From contig JADGEK010000034.1 of NCBI GenBank assembly GCA_016744395.1, positions 1 to 44,907 on the forward strand: a stretch of 44,907 nt of DNA. Reading direction: 5' to 3'. Both the position numbers and the translations under genes were made by a program. This DNA comes from Gammaproteobacteria bacterium (GTDB lineage: Bacteria; Pseudomonadota; Gammaproteobacteria; GRL18). This document shows positions 25,592 to 34,590 of this stretch, piece by piece. How positions within the stretch are numbered: the first letter of the stretch is position 1; every line of letters starts with the position of its first letter. Below the pieces are notes generated by a model. The model saw only the letters and a program-made list of their open reading frames with translations, ran no database searches and was not told the origin of the DNA.

Positions 25592-26560
25592 CTATAGCCC
25601 CATAAAGGTCAATAGTTCTCGCCACTGTTGGCCTTCCATTTCAGGTAGAAATAACTTCGCTCTCTGTTCCCCCTGTTGCCTGAGCAATCGGGTAAAATCA
25701 GGGTCAGTTTCGGCTTTAAGCAGTAATTCACGCAAGGCATTGGTATCCTGTACTGGATAATAACCGGAATAGTCATCCCCCAATAAACCAACAGAGCCTA
25801 TAATATCAGAAGCAATTACAGGTAATCCTGCCACTGTCGCTTCTGAAATAACATTGGCACCTCCCTCCATAATAGAGGACAACACCATTAAATGACAACG
25901 TACATAGGCTTGCCGAATCTGCCAATGTTTTACCTCCCCAAACCAGTGATAACGTGGGTTAATTCGCATTTCTTCCCGTGCCTTTTCAGCCCATTCCTCA
26001 GTATGTGCCTTGCCATAATGCCTGATCCGAATACGGCTGGACTCAGGTAGATCACGCACGGCATAGGCGGCTCGCAGAGAATCCTTTTCTTCACGTAAAT
26101 GACCAACAACACAAATATCAAAGCTTCTTTGGCTGCGTTTATTATTTTGCTGCATGGCAGAGGGCAGGGGAATGGCAGATTGATAAATAACATGAACCTT
26201 ATGGCGGGCCTCCTCTGGCAATGCCAAATAAGCCTTATCATGCAAAACAACCAGTTGATCGGCGGCTTTTACTGATGCCAATGTTGGCTCTGGATGGCTG
26301 TGGATAAAACGGTATAGATCTGTTCCTGTCATGGCTACAATCAAAGGCTTTTGTGGATATTTTTCTTTAAAACGACTAATAGTGTCAGCACTACGCCATG
26401 CGTGCAGGGCTATCATCAAGTCACAGGGAGTTTTATCCCACTGTACCGAGATAGTAACTTGATGCCCTGATTGTTGTAGAAAAAAAGCCCAGCGCTGTGC
26501 TGTTGCTCGATTGCCCGACAGGGATTTTTGTTTTGCCGGGGTAATAATAGCAATTTTCAT
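25592..26560 (-). CDS. senB: Selenosugar synthase-type glycosyltransferase (SenB)
   Basis: This 322-residue GT-B glycosyltransferase matches the TIGR04348-like family now known as SenB. SenB joins selenophosphate-derived selenium to UDP-N-acetyl-sugar to give a selenosugar for selenoneine. Characteristic segments are IITPAKQKSLSGNRATAQRW at the N-terminus, CDLMIALHAWRSADTI, VAMTGTDLYRFI, VIYQSA, and the C-terminal donor motif EGGANVISEATVAGLPVIAS. AGGTAG precedes the ATG. It ends 5 bases from the end of selD, convergent rather than in one operon, which is unusual for sen genes. Family recognition is strong; the activity is inferred from it. Confidence 0.88.
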   Translation of the reverse strand: MKIAIITPAKQKSLSGNRATAQRWAFFLQQSGHQVTISVQWDKTPCDLMIALHAWRSADTISRFKEKYPQKPLIVAMTGTDLYRFIHSHPEPTLASVKAADQLVVLHDKAYLALPEEARHKVHVIYQSAIPLPSAMQQNNKRSQRSFDICVVGHLREEKDSLRAAYAVRDLPESSRIRIRHYGKAHTEEWAEKAREEMRINPRYHWFGEVKHWQIRQAYVRCHLMVLSSIMEGGANVISEATVAGLPVIASDIIGSVGLLGDDYSGYYPVQDTNALRELLLKAETDPDFTRLLRQQGEQRAKLFLPEMEGQQWRELLTFMGL

Positions 26561-26800
26561 TATTTACTACCTGAAAAAATGATTTGAATTTAAGTATAAT
26601 ATATGTTTTCATGAATATAACAAATGTAATTATGACTATTTAGAAAATAAGAACAAGCCAAGCTAATATTCATATGTCAGTTTAATTGATATTGATTTGT
26701 GTTTTGATTTTAATTTTAATTTAGATTAAAGAATTATCAAATCGCTTTGTTTAGAATAAGCTTCGCTTAAAAAATCAAAAATTAAAACCAAAGGATTATT

Positions 26801-27673
26801 ATGAAATTTAAACTATTTCTCAGCTTATTATTTTCAGCGCTTATTCTTTTTTCAAACATCGCTTTCTCTGCCTCACCCAAAACTTTGGTGTTCTCTGCGA
26901 TACCAGATCAGGATGAAACCCGTCTCAAGCAGCGTTTTGGTGATGTGGCTAAATATCTGGAGAAGCAACTGGGTATTCCTGTGAAATATGTTCCAGTGAA
27001 ATCTTATGCAGCAGTTGTTACTGCTTTTCGTAATGATCAGATCCAACTCGCCTGGTTTGGTGGCTTGTCAGGTGTTCAGGCACGACTCAAGGTTCCTGGC
27101 TCTCAGGCTATTGCACAAGGTGTTGAAGACCCCAAATTTCATACTTACATCATTGCCAATCACAGCACTGGGCTTAAAGCCAGTGATGAGTTTCCTAAAG
27201 GTGTTGCTGGAAAAACATTTACCTTTGGCTCCAAAGGTTCAACATCCGGTCGCTTAATGCCTCAGTACTATATCGAAAAAAACATGGGTGACAAGGTGGA
27301 TAATGTCTTTAAACGCGTAGGATTCAGTGGTAATCACTCAAAGACCATTGCACTGGTACAAAGTGGAGCCTATGAAGTCGGTGCGGTTAATTTTAAGGTG
27401 TGGGAAAAAGAAGTAGAAGAAGGCAAGGTAGACACCAAGAAAGTTTCCCTTATCTGGAAAACGCCCGCATACCCTGATTATCAATGGACCATTCGTGGTG
27501 ATGTTGACAAAGCATGGGGTAAAGGCTTTTCGGACAAGGTAAAAGCGGCCTTAATCGATTTGAAAGATCCTGATCTGCTTGGACGCTTTCCCCGTTCTGG
27601 TTTTATTGAAGCAAAAAATGCAGATTTTCAACCTATTCTGGACACAGCAAAAAGCATAGGAATAATCGATTGA
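26801..27673 (+). CDS. Periplasmic substrate-binding protein, PhnD-like, putative selenium-oxyanion transporter
   Basis: This 290-residue protein has a signal peptide (MKFKLFLSLLFSALILFSNIA) and a PhnD-family fold: LVFSAIPDQDETRLKQRFG, AVVTAFRNDQIQLAWFGGLSG, TFTFGSKGSTSGRLMPQYY, and ALVQSGAYEVGAVNF. Classical PhnD binds phosphonates or phosphite. A subgroup located beside selD is annotated as putative selenate-binding (TIGR04553 type). Here it is 240 bases from senB and heads an ABC operon, and there are no phosphonate-degrading genes, so selenate or selenite is the favoured substrate. The last 4 bases overlap the ATPase gene. Confidence 0.85.
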   Translation: MKFKLFLSLLFSALILFSNIAFSASPKTLVFSAIPDQDETRLKQRFGDVAKYLEKQLGIPVKYVPVKSYAAVVTAFRNDQIQLAWFGGLSGVQARLKVPGSQAIAQGVEDPKFHTYIIANHSTGLKASDEFPKGVAGKTFTFGSKGSTSGRLMPQYYIEKNMGDKVDNVFKRVGFSGNHSKTIALVQSGAYEVGAVNFKVWEKEVEEGKVDTKKVSLIWKTPAYPDYQWTIRGDVDKAWGKGFSDKVKAALIDLKDPDLLGRFPRSGFIEAKNADFQPILDTAKSIGIID

Positions 27674-28314
27674 TACAACTTCAGTCCGAAACCGCCAGCT
27701 ATCAGGGAGTTAAAACACTCCATGATATCGATTTACAAGTGTCCGAAGGTGAAAGACTGGCACTTGTGGGTCAGAGCGGCTCGGGCAAATCAACATTGAT
27801 TAAGCTTATTTACGAACACTACCCTGTGAATACCGCATTGGTACCACAGGATTACGGGCTGGTTAATAACCTGTCTGTCTTTCACAATGTTTATATTGGT
27901 CGTTTAGAACAACGCTCCACTTTTTATAATCTTGTCAACCTGATCCGCCCCAAATCTGATCAGGTTGAAATAATACGCACTATCCTTATTGGCCTGCAGC
28001 TTGAAGACTATCTGTTTCGTCCTGTCGGGCGCTTGTCCGGGGGACAAAAGCAGCGGGTTGCTGTGGCACGAAGCTTGTTTCAAAAAGGACATCTTTTATT
28101 GGCTGATGAACCTGTGTCATCAGTCGATGAGCAACAGTCCAGAATTGTGCTAAAAGAAATGTTAAATGGCTTCTCAACCATAGTGCTTGCACTACATGAC
28201 ACCCAGTTAGCATTGTCGTTCTGCGATCGTATTATTGGACTGGAAAAGGGGCGAATTGTTCTTGATAGCCCGGCCGAGGCGCTGACAGAAAAAGATCTCT
28301 TGAGCCTGTATTGA
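27670..28314 (+). CDS. ABC transporter ATP-binding protein, PhnC-like
   Basis: This 214-residue ATPase has Walker A GQSGSGKST at residues 34-42, a Q-loop VPQDYG, signature LSGGQKQRVAVARS, Walker B LLLADEPVSSVD, and the switch histidine in ALHDTQ. It is a little shorter than typical PhnC. The start is TTG at 27670, overlapping the binding-protein stop by 4 bases (TTGA). It powers import through the permease downstream, and the substrate follows the binding protein, probably a selenium oxyanion. Confidence 0.9.
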   Translation: MIQLQSETASYQGVKTLHDIDLQVSEGERLALVGQSGSGKSTLIKLIYEHYPVNTALVPQDYGLVNNLSVFHNVYIGRLEQRSTFYNLVNLIRPKSDQVEIIRTILIGLQLEDYLFRPVGRLSGGQKQRVAVARSLFQKGHLLLADEPVSSVDEQQSRIVLKEMLNGFSTIVLALHDTQLALSFCDRIIGLEKGRIVLDSPAEALTEKDLLSLY

Positions 28315-28323
28315 ATACTCCTT

Positions 28324-29835
28324 ATGGATAGCGTTTACAAGCATTCACCTTCATGGAAAGTCAGTTGGCTATTTGTTCTTTTGGCAGGCTTTAGCCTGTT
28401 TTTTTCTGATATTGAAATCATCAGCCTGGAACCCTGGCAAGAATTAAAAAGACTTTTTATGGGTCTGTTAACACCTGACTGGTCCAATCTTTCAGAAATT
28501 GGTGAAGCCTTTCTGCAAACCCTGTCATTTGCTATTTTAGGTGTTGCCGGGGGCAGTTTGATTGGTTTTCTGCTGGCGCAGATTTTCCACTGGCGCTGGA
28601 TACAAGTGACTTGTGCCTTTATTCGTGCCATTCATGAATTGTTCTGGGCACTGATTTTTTTACAAATCTTTGGTTTGCATCCTTTGACAGGCTTATTGGC
28701 CATTGGCTTACCCTATGCAGCCACCTTTGCTAAAGTATATGCCGAGATTCTGGAAGAAGGCGATAGATCAGCCTTGCAAGCTGTTAGCCGTGATGCCTCA
28801 AGGGTTTCCACCTTTTTTTATGCCCGTCTGCCCGACTTGTGGCAACATTTTAAAACTTACACTTCTTACAGGCTGGAATGCGGCCTGCGATCCAGTGCCA
28901 TACTTGGCTTTGTAGGCCTGCCAACCCTTGGGTATACACTCAGCTCTGCCTTTATGGAAGGACACTATTCTGTTGTCTGGGCATTGCTGTTACTGTTTTA
29001 TCTGTTAATTGCCACTATTCGCTATTGGGTTCGTCCAGCATTACTGCCTGTTTATATTATTGCTGCCCCGTTTATTATTGCCAATGACAGTACAATCTCT
29101 TTTGATAATGTACAGCGCTTTTTTACTGAAGATATTATCCCTGCACCGATACTGCGTGGTGATAGTCTATCTGAATCATGGCATTGGCTCAGTGATTTAC
29201 TCTTAAATCAGGCGTTACCAGGAATTGTTAATACAGTGATTTTAACCCAGATAGCACTGGTTGCATCTGGCGTTCTTACTCTGTTGTTTTTTCCACTCAT
29301 ATCAACACATTTTTTTAAACCTGCCGGACGTACTATCGGACATGTACTTCTGGTGATTTTGCGAACAACACCTGAATATATACTGGCTTATATCCTGCTG
29401 CAATTGTGGGGGCCTTCCATGCTGCCTGCTATCGTTGCTTTGGCTTTACATAATGGAGCGATTATTGGTCATCTGATTGGTCGCTATAGTATTGAAGTTC
29501 AGTTAAGAGTGGATGCCAGCAGGGGACTGAACCGCTATTTTTATGAACTATTACCACGCTTATATGGGCAGTTTCTGGCATTTTTGTTCTATCGCTGGGA
29601 AATTATCATGCGAGAATCAGCCATTTTGGGAATTCTGGGTATTGCCACATTAGGCTTTTATATTGATAGCTCAATACAGGAGTTACATTTTGACAAGGCA
29701 ATGATTCTGATTTTTATTACTGCATTGCTCAATGTGTTGGTAGACTCTTTATCACGCTATCTACGGGGAAAGCTCAGGCTAAGAACCAATGTTGATTGTC
29801 GTGCCAGAAATGATTATTGTACCGCCAAGGAATAA
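28324..29835 (+). CDS. Double-length PhnE-like ABC permease
   Basis: This 503-residue protein contains two permease halves in tandem, each with about six membrane segments. The first half carries the coupling-loop type motif LEEGDRSALQAVSRDASR near residues 141-158 and the second carries VQLRVDASRGLNRYFYELLP near residues 392-411. Most PhnE proteins are single-length and dimerise, so this is a fused pair. It starts 9 bases after the ATPase stop and completes the three-gene importer. No partner for phosphonate breakdown is present, so a selenium-oxyanion role fits the context. Confidence 0.88.
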   Translation: MDSVYKHSPSWKVSWLFVLLAGFSLFFSDIEIISLEPWQELKRLFMGLLTPDWSNLSEIGEAFLQTLSFAILGVAGGSLIGFLLAQIFHWRWIQVTCAFIRAIHELFWALIFLQIFGLHPLTGLLAIGLPYAATFAKVYAEILEEGDRSALQAVSRDASRVSTFFYARLPDLWQHFKTYTSYRLECGLRSSAILGFVGLPTLGYTLSSAFMEGHYSVVWALLLLFYLLIATIRYWVRPALLPVYIIAAPFIIANDSTISFDNVQRFFTEDIIPAPILRGDSLSESWHWLSDLLLNQALPGIVNTVILTQIALVASGVLTLLFFPLISTHFFKPAGRTIGHVLLVILRTTPEYILAYILLQLWGPSMLPAIVALALHNGAIIGHLIGRYSIEVQLRVDASRGLNRYFYELLPRLYGQFLAFLFYRWEIIMRESAILGILGIATLGFYIDSSIQELHFDKAMILIFITALLNVLVDSLSRYLRGKLRLRTNVDCRARNDYCTAKE

Positions 29836-30219
29836 TAAATAATTGCTTATCCTAACCTGCCCAGACAGTACCTTTTATTGGAGCTGTTAACAATCTGTAC
29901 CTTATGCACTGTCGGTAAAGGATTCCGAGAGTAGTGAAGTGATTTTATAATTGCTTATGTATTATCTAATTTTAAAAAAACTAAAAAACTTCTTAAAATC
30001 TTAATGTGTTTTAAAGAAATATTCTTGTATGTGCGTATTATATCTGTTTTATGGAATATAAAGTTACAGATGTTAGTTCTGTTTACTGTCAAATTAACCA
30101 AAAAAATTATATATATTATATTTCTATTTTAGTTTGGTGTCATGATTTGCCAGTTAGAAAATAGGGTCATTAATTTTTAATGGCTTAAAACTTAAGCTTA
30201 AAGCTAAAAGGAGTTTGAC
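29836..30219. other. Intergenic region upstream of the molybdoenzyme operon
   Basis: This AT-rich region of about 385 bases contains no gene I can support. It must hold the promoter of the molybdoenzyme operon. I could not pick out a convincing FNR, NarL or two-component site. Confidence 0.4.
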
Positions 30220-30909
30220 TTGACAAATTTGCCACCTATCCCTTGGGAAGGCACAAAAAACAAGCAACGTTCACTGAACAAAAAACGCGTCGGAATGGTT
30301 ATTGATTTACGTCGTTGTATCGGATGTCATGCTTGTAGTGTTGCCTGTAAAACCGAGAATGAAGTACCACTGGGCAGTTTTCGTAACCGAGTTCGCTATC
30401 TTGAACAACCTGAATCGGAAACACTTTCCTTCTTACCTATGTTATGTATGCATTGTCAGGATGCACCATGCCTGAGTGCCTGTCCTACACAAGCACCAAC
30501 ACGATTGGCTGATGGTCGAGTTGTTATTAATCAGGATAAGTGTTGTGGTATGAAAGCCTGTATTTCAGCTTGTCCGTATGGTGCAATCTATATAGATGCC
30601 AAATCTGGTCGAGCTGACAAATGTGATCTTTGTACTCATCGCACATCATTAGATCTGGAGCCAGCCTGTGTTGCCTCCTGTCCAACCGATACATTACGTT
30701 ATGGTGATCTGGGTGATCCAAATGACCCTCTCGCAAAATATGCCAAAGAGCATAATGCCAAATCTTTTAAAGAAGATGCTGGTACGCAACCTTCCATTCT
30801 TTATGTGAAACATGAAAAATGGATGGAGCAGAGTGCTGCAACAGGTATACAGCTTTCTTCTGAGGATGATGAAATAATTTACGAACAGAATAATAGGGGG
30901 ACTTCATGA
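30220..30909 (+). CDS. Four-cluster ferredoxin subunit of a molybdopterin oxidoreductase (TtrB/SrdB/PsrB-like)
   Basis: This 229-residue electron-transfer subunit has four Cys motifs for [4Fe-4S] clusters: CIGCHACSVAC, CMHCQDAPCLSACP, CCGMKACISACP, and CDLCTHRTSLDLEPACVASCP. It would pass electrons between the membrane subunit and the molybdenum subunit. The start is TTG at 30220 with AAGGAG six bases before it. There is no Tat signal of its own; such subunits are exported together with the catalytic subunit. It overlaps the next gene by 4 bases (ATGA). Confidence 0.92.
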   Translation: MTNLPPIPWEGTKNKQRSLNKKRVGMVIDLRRCIGCHACSVACKTENEVPLGSFRNRVRYLEQPESETLSFLPMLCMHCQDAPCLSACPTQAPTRLADGRVVINQDKCCGMKACISACPYGAIYIDAKSGRADKCDLCTHRTSLDLEPACVASCPTDTLRYGDLGDPNDPLAKYAKEHNAKSFKEDAGTQPSILYVKHEKWMEQSAATGIQLSSEDDEIIYEQNNRGTS

Positions 30910-31784
30910 ATACCTACGATGCATTTACTCCCTTTGGTTGGCCAATTGTTATTTATTTAACGCTGGCTGGATTGGCGTGTGGCGCTACATTTTGTGCCGT
31001 ATTCTTTTTGCACTCGAAAGAAAGAGCTTGTGAAGGACAGTCTTACGCAATTGTTAAAACCTCTTTATATATTGCTATTATGGCTATTATGCTTGGTGTT
31101 TTGTTATTGGTCTTTGATCTAAAAAGCAGTGACCGTTTCTATTTGAATTTTCTGGAATTCAACCCTGCATCTGCCATTGCTTGGGGAACACGAATCATTA
31201 CTCTTTTTGTCATGTTGTGTGTATTTAGTCTTATTTTACTAGGTACAGTGGATGATAACGATAAGAGCAATCCTATTGGTCCGATATTGACTGCTTTTTT
31301 GATTCTTTTCGCACTGGCTATCGGTATTTATCCCGCTCAGGTCTTAGGACAGGCGACGATTGCCAGACCCCTGTGGGAACCTTTCTTATTGATGCCGCTT
31401 TTTCTGCTGCTTGGTTTGCACAGTGGTTTTGCACTCGTTCAATTACTGACATCCAATAAGTGGACTGATAAAAGTCTTGAACAAATCAGAAAGTTGGATT
31501 TGGGAGCAATTGGAGTACAAGTTGTTTTATTTACTTTGTTAGTCATCGCCACCACTTTTTCATCTACTGGAAAAGATCAGCTTTTCTTTGGTGAGTTTGC
31601 CTTGTGGTTCTGGATTGGTGTTGTTTTCATTGGTTGGGCATTGCCGTTTATTGCCAGCTCAACTGCTTCACGCAGTAACAACGCAATAATACTGACTCAG
31701 CTGTGCTTTATTTTTGGCGCCTTTTCACTGCGAACAGTCATTGTTTTTAGTGGTCAGGGTGCACAGGCATTTATTGGTACTTAA
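30906..31784 (+). CDS. NrfD/PsrC-type membrane quinol subunit
   Basis: This 292-residue protein has about eight membrane segments and the typical NrfD element LVFDLKSSDRFYLNFLEFN near residues 65-83, followed by SAIAWGTRI. These subunits exchange electrons with the quinone pool. The gene order FeS subunit, membrane subunit, catalytic subunit equals that of ttrBCA (tetrathionate reductase) and srdBCA (selenate reductase). Confidence 0.9.
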   Translation: MNTYDAFTPFGWPIVIYLTLAGLACGATFCAVFFLHSKERACEGQSYAIVKTSLYIAIMAIMLGVLLLVFDLKSSDRFYLNFLEFNPASAIAWGTRIITLFVMLCVFSLILLGTVDDNDKSNPIGPILTAFLILFALAIGIYPAQVLGQATIARPLWEPFLLMPLFLLLGLHSGFALVQLLTSNKWTDKSLEQIRKLDLGAIGVQVVLFTLLVIATTFSSTGKDQLFFGEFALWFWIGVVFIGWALPFIASSTASRSNNAIILTQLCFIFGAFSLRTVIVFSGQGAQAFIGT

Positions 31785-31806
31785 ATAGATAAGGACATTG
31801 AATAAG

Positions 31807-34590
31807 ATGAATCAAAACAATAATAAGCAAAACGAAAGTAAACTCAACAGACGGGATTTTCTCAAATTAGGCGGTGCTCTCACTATCGGTATCACTACAG
31901 TCGGTTTGGCAGCTCCACTGTTTAAGCAGTTAAGTGGTGAGCAAATTCAGCTTGATCTTGATGAGTTTATTTCAACACGAAAAAAAGATTTTGTGGATTA
32001 CACCCGTGCTAAGGCTATCCCCACTATTTGCTTTGGTTGTACCAATCATTGTGGTGTTATTGGCTGGGTGCAAGATGGAAAGGTTCGGCGTATAGAGGGT
32101 AATCCCCTCGATCCGAACAGTGAAGGTAACACCTGTTCTAAAACGCATGGCATGATCAGTTATACCTATTATCCCGAGCGATTGTTGTACCCGATAAAAC
32201 GGGTCGGTAAACGGGGCGAAGGTAAATGGCGGCGGATCAGTTGGCAAGAAGCCACTCAAGAAGTGGGTGATCGCTTAAAAACGTGTCGTGAATCAGGTCA
32301 TCCCGAACGCTTTATTTTCCATTATGGTCGCGATAAAACAAAGGGTTTTACAAAACGTTTTACTAACGCATTTGGTACCCCTAACCGCTTAAATAGACGA
32401 GCAATTTGCAGTTCAAATCGTCGTGTGCCATTAATGAGTTTTTACGGCCGGGATTTTGAGTGGGAAACGCAGGATATGGAGAATACAAAATATATTCTCA
32501 ATTTCGGGGCTAATCCTATGGAGGCTTATCAGGGCGGCCTGTTCATGATGCACCGCATCCAAAAGGCACGAGTCGATAATGGTGCCAAAATGGTGTCTTT
32601 TGAAGTCAGACCTACAGCAACGGTCAACTGCTCTGAGGAATATTTTAAAGTGATGCCTGGTTCTGATGGAGCCATTGGTTTTGCGATGGCCAATGTCATT
32701 ATTGATGAAGGTTTGGTTGATGAAGCCTTCTGGAAACGTTGGGCAAATATTCCATTAGCTGAGATTAAAGAGCACATTAAAGACTGGACACCTGAACATG
32801 CTGAAAAACTCAGTGGTGTGCCAGCAAAAGACATTACTCGTATTGCCATTGAATTTGCCAAGGCTGCTCCTCATTGTACCACTATGACAGCTCGTGGCTC
32901 AGCAAAACATTATAATGGTACTCAAGGTGATCGCGGCCTAAGAATGCTGGATGTATTAGTAGGCAACGTAGGTCGTGAAGGTGGTTTGTGCTTGAGTAGT
33001 GGGCGTATGTGGGGCGGTGGCAAATATGGTCAGGAAGGTTTGCCATCTGTATCACAGCCAAAACCCAAACCGCCTAAACCAAAGGCGTTTTTACCTGGTA
33101 CGGCAGCCTATGAAGAACTACCTGCCGATATTAAAGAAAAAGTGTCACGAATGGATCCAAAGTGGCAAAAAAAGTATTTTGGTGAACTGGCAACTCCTGC
33201 AGAATATCCCCTGGCATGGCACTGGTATGGCATGAAAGTGGGGCAACTGGTACAGCCTTATATCCGTGAAGGTCGGGCTAAGGTTGATGTTTATATGTCC
33301 TTTGCCTACGGTGCGGCTTATGGTTATCCTGAAGCTAAAGTCTGCCGTGAAGTGTTACTGGATGAAAAGCTGGTGCCTTTTCATGTTGCGATTGATATTG
33401 ATTATAGTGAACATGCTGCACTGGCTGACATTATCCTGCCAGAAGCGACCAGCCTGGAACGCTGGGATCCACATTCAACCAATAATTATGGGCTGATCCC
33501 CTATACAGGTATTCGTCAGCCACTAGTGAAGCCATTGGGAGAAGCTCGTGAGCTTCAGGTGATCTTTCGTGATCTCGCTCGCCATATCGGTGGCGGTATG
33601 GAGCAGTATTTTGACTATGAAAATGTCGAAGACTTCTATAAGGAATGGTACAAGAACGTATCGGCACAAATTCCTGGTGGTTGGGAAGAATTTAAGCGTC
33701 GCGGAATATGGCAAGATGCCAATCGTGAAAAAGATTATGAACTGTACGAACGCCCTGTTCCTGACAATGAGTTGGTTGATAGTACGGTTGACCCCGAGAC
33801 AAAAGTCATTACTAAGGTCATTAAAGGAAAGAAACGCACGATAGGTATCATGATGACTGATGCTGCTACGGGTGAAATGAAGCCAGTTCGAGGCTTTCCG
33901 ACACCATCCAGAAAAATACAGGTTCATGACCCTATATTTCCGTTGGCGGCAAAAAGTGCCGGGCTACCAGAAGGTGATCCCAATGGTAATGCTTTACCCA
34001 CTCTTTTTTCGATTCCAGGGTTTGATGATTTAAAAGAAGATGACATGATTCTGACTACGTTTAAATGGAACGTACATACTCAGGGTCGTTCTTCACAATG
34101 GAAATTCAATTCTGAAATTGTGCACACCAATCAATTATTTATTAATCCAAAGACAGCCGCTCGAATGGGACTGAAGACAGGAGATGAGGTAGAAGTCACT
34201 GTACAACGACCTAAAGGATTAACTTATCGTGGTAGCATTGATGAAGTGGTTGGTGTCGTCAAGAATAAAGTGCGTCTGCTCAATGGCGTTCATGAGCGGG
34301 TTGTTTGTTTTGCCCATGCAGGAGGACACTGGGAACATGGTGCCGTTGCGCGTGCGGAAAATAAAGAAAGCTTGCCCATAAAAGAACCACAAAATGCTCT
34401 GGAAAAAAGTGCTCTGGAAAAAAGTGGCCTGGAAAAAGACTTTTCAAATGAGATATGGTGGTCAAAAGATCAGGGGGGGACAGGAAATGGTGCCACAGCA
34501 ATGAATGATGTTTTACCCATCAATCCATCGCCTTTAGTGGGTGGACAAAACTGGTTTGACAATATTTGTCAGATTCGAAAGATTTCCTGA
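31807..34590 (+). CDS. Tat-exported molybdopterin oxidoreductase catalytic subunit (Ttr/Psr/Srd-like)
   Basis: From ATG at 31807 this is a 927-residue DMSO-reductase-family enzyme. The N-terminus has a Tat signal (NRRDFLKLGGALTIGI), so it works in the periplasm. The [4Fe-4S] motif is CFGCTNHCGVIGW with a fourth Cys in GNTCSKTHG. A Cys in NRRAICSSNRR is the likely Mo ligand, as in polysulfide, tetrathionate and arsenate reductases. The substrate is probably a sulfur, selenium or arsenic oxyanion; the sequence alone does not decide. The selenium genes nearby make a selenate or selenite reductase worth considering. A 15-base tandem repeat near the C-terminus adds three LEK units. An upstream TTG at 31798 is a less likely start. 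Confidence 0.9.
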   Translation: MNQNNNKQNESKLNRRDFLKLGGALTIGITTVGLAAPLFKQLSGEQIQLDLDEFISTRKKDFVDYTRAKAIPTICFGCTNHCGVIGWVQDGKVRRIEGNPLDPNSEGNTCSKTHGMISYTYYPERLLYPIKRVGKRGEGKWRRISWQEATQEVGDRLKTCRESGHPERFIFHYGRDKTKGFTKRFTNAFGTPNRLNRRAICSSNRRVPLMSFYGRDFEWETQDMENTKYILNFGANPMEAYQGGLFMMHRIQKARVDNGAKMVSFEVRPTATVNCSEEYFKVMPGSDGAIGFAMANVIIDEGLVDEAFWKRWANIPLAEIKEHIKDWTPEHAEKLSGVPAKDITRIAIEFAKAAPHCTTMTARGSAKHYNGTQGDRGLRMLDVLVGNVGREGGLCLSSGRMWGGGKYGQEGLPSVSQPKPKPPKPKAFLPGTAAYEELPADIKEKVSRMDPKWQKKYFGELATPAEYPLAWHWYGMKVGQLVQPYIREGRAKVDVYMSFAYGAAYGYPEAKVCREVLLDEKLVPFHVAIDIDYSEHAALADIILPEATSLERWDPHSTNNYGLIPYTGIRQPLVKPLGEARELQVIFRDLARHIGGGMEQYFDYENVEDFYKEWYKNVSAQIPGGWEEFKRRGIWQDANREKDYELYERPVPDNELVDSTVDPETKVITKVIKGKKRTIGIMMTDAATGEMKPVRGFPTPSRKIQVHDPIFPLAAKSAGLPEGDPNGNALPTLFSIPGFDDLKEDDMILTTFKWNVHTQGRSSQWKFNSEIVHTNQLFINPKTAARMGLKTGDEVEVTVQRPKGLTYRGSIDEVVGVVKNKVRLLNGVHERVVCFAHAGGHWEHGAVARAENKESLPIKEPQNALEKSALEKSGLEKDFSNEIWWSKDQGGTGNGATAMNDVLPINPSPLVGGQNWFDNICQIRKIS
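34396..34440 (+). repeat. 15-bp tandem repeat in the catalytic subunit gene
   Basis: Three copies of a 15-base unit (GCTCTGGAAAAAAGT, the third diverged) encode ALEKS, ALEKS and GLEKD. The insert lies in a probable surface loop near the C-terminus and stays in frame. Confidence 0.9.

Noticed and set aside
26801..29835. Phosphonate transporter phnDCE
   Set aside because: Homologous, but no phosphonate-degradation genes occur nearby and the neighbours are selenium genes, so the substrate label was not adopted.
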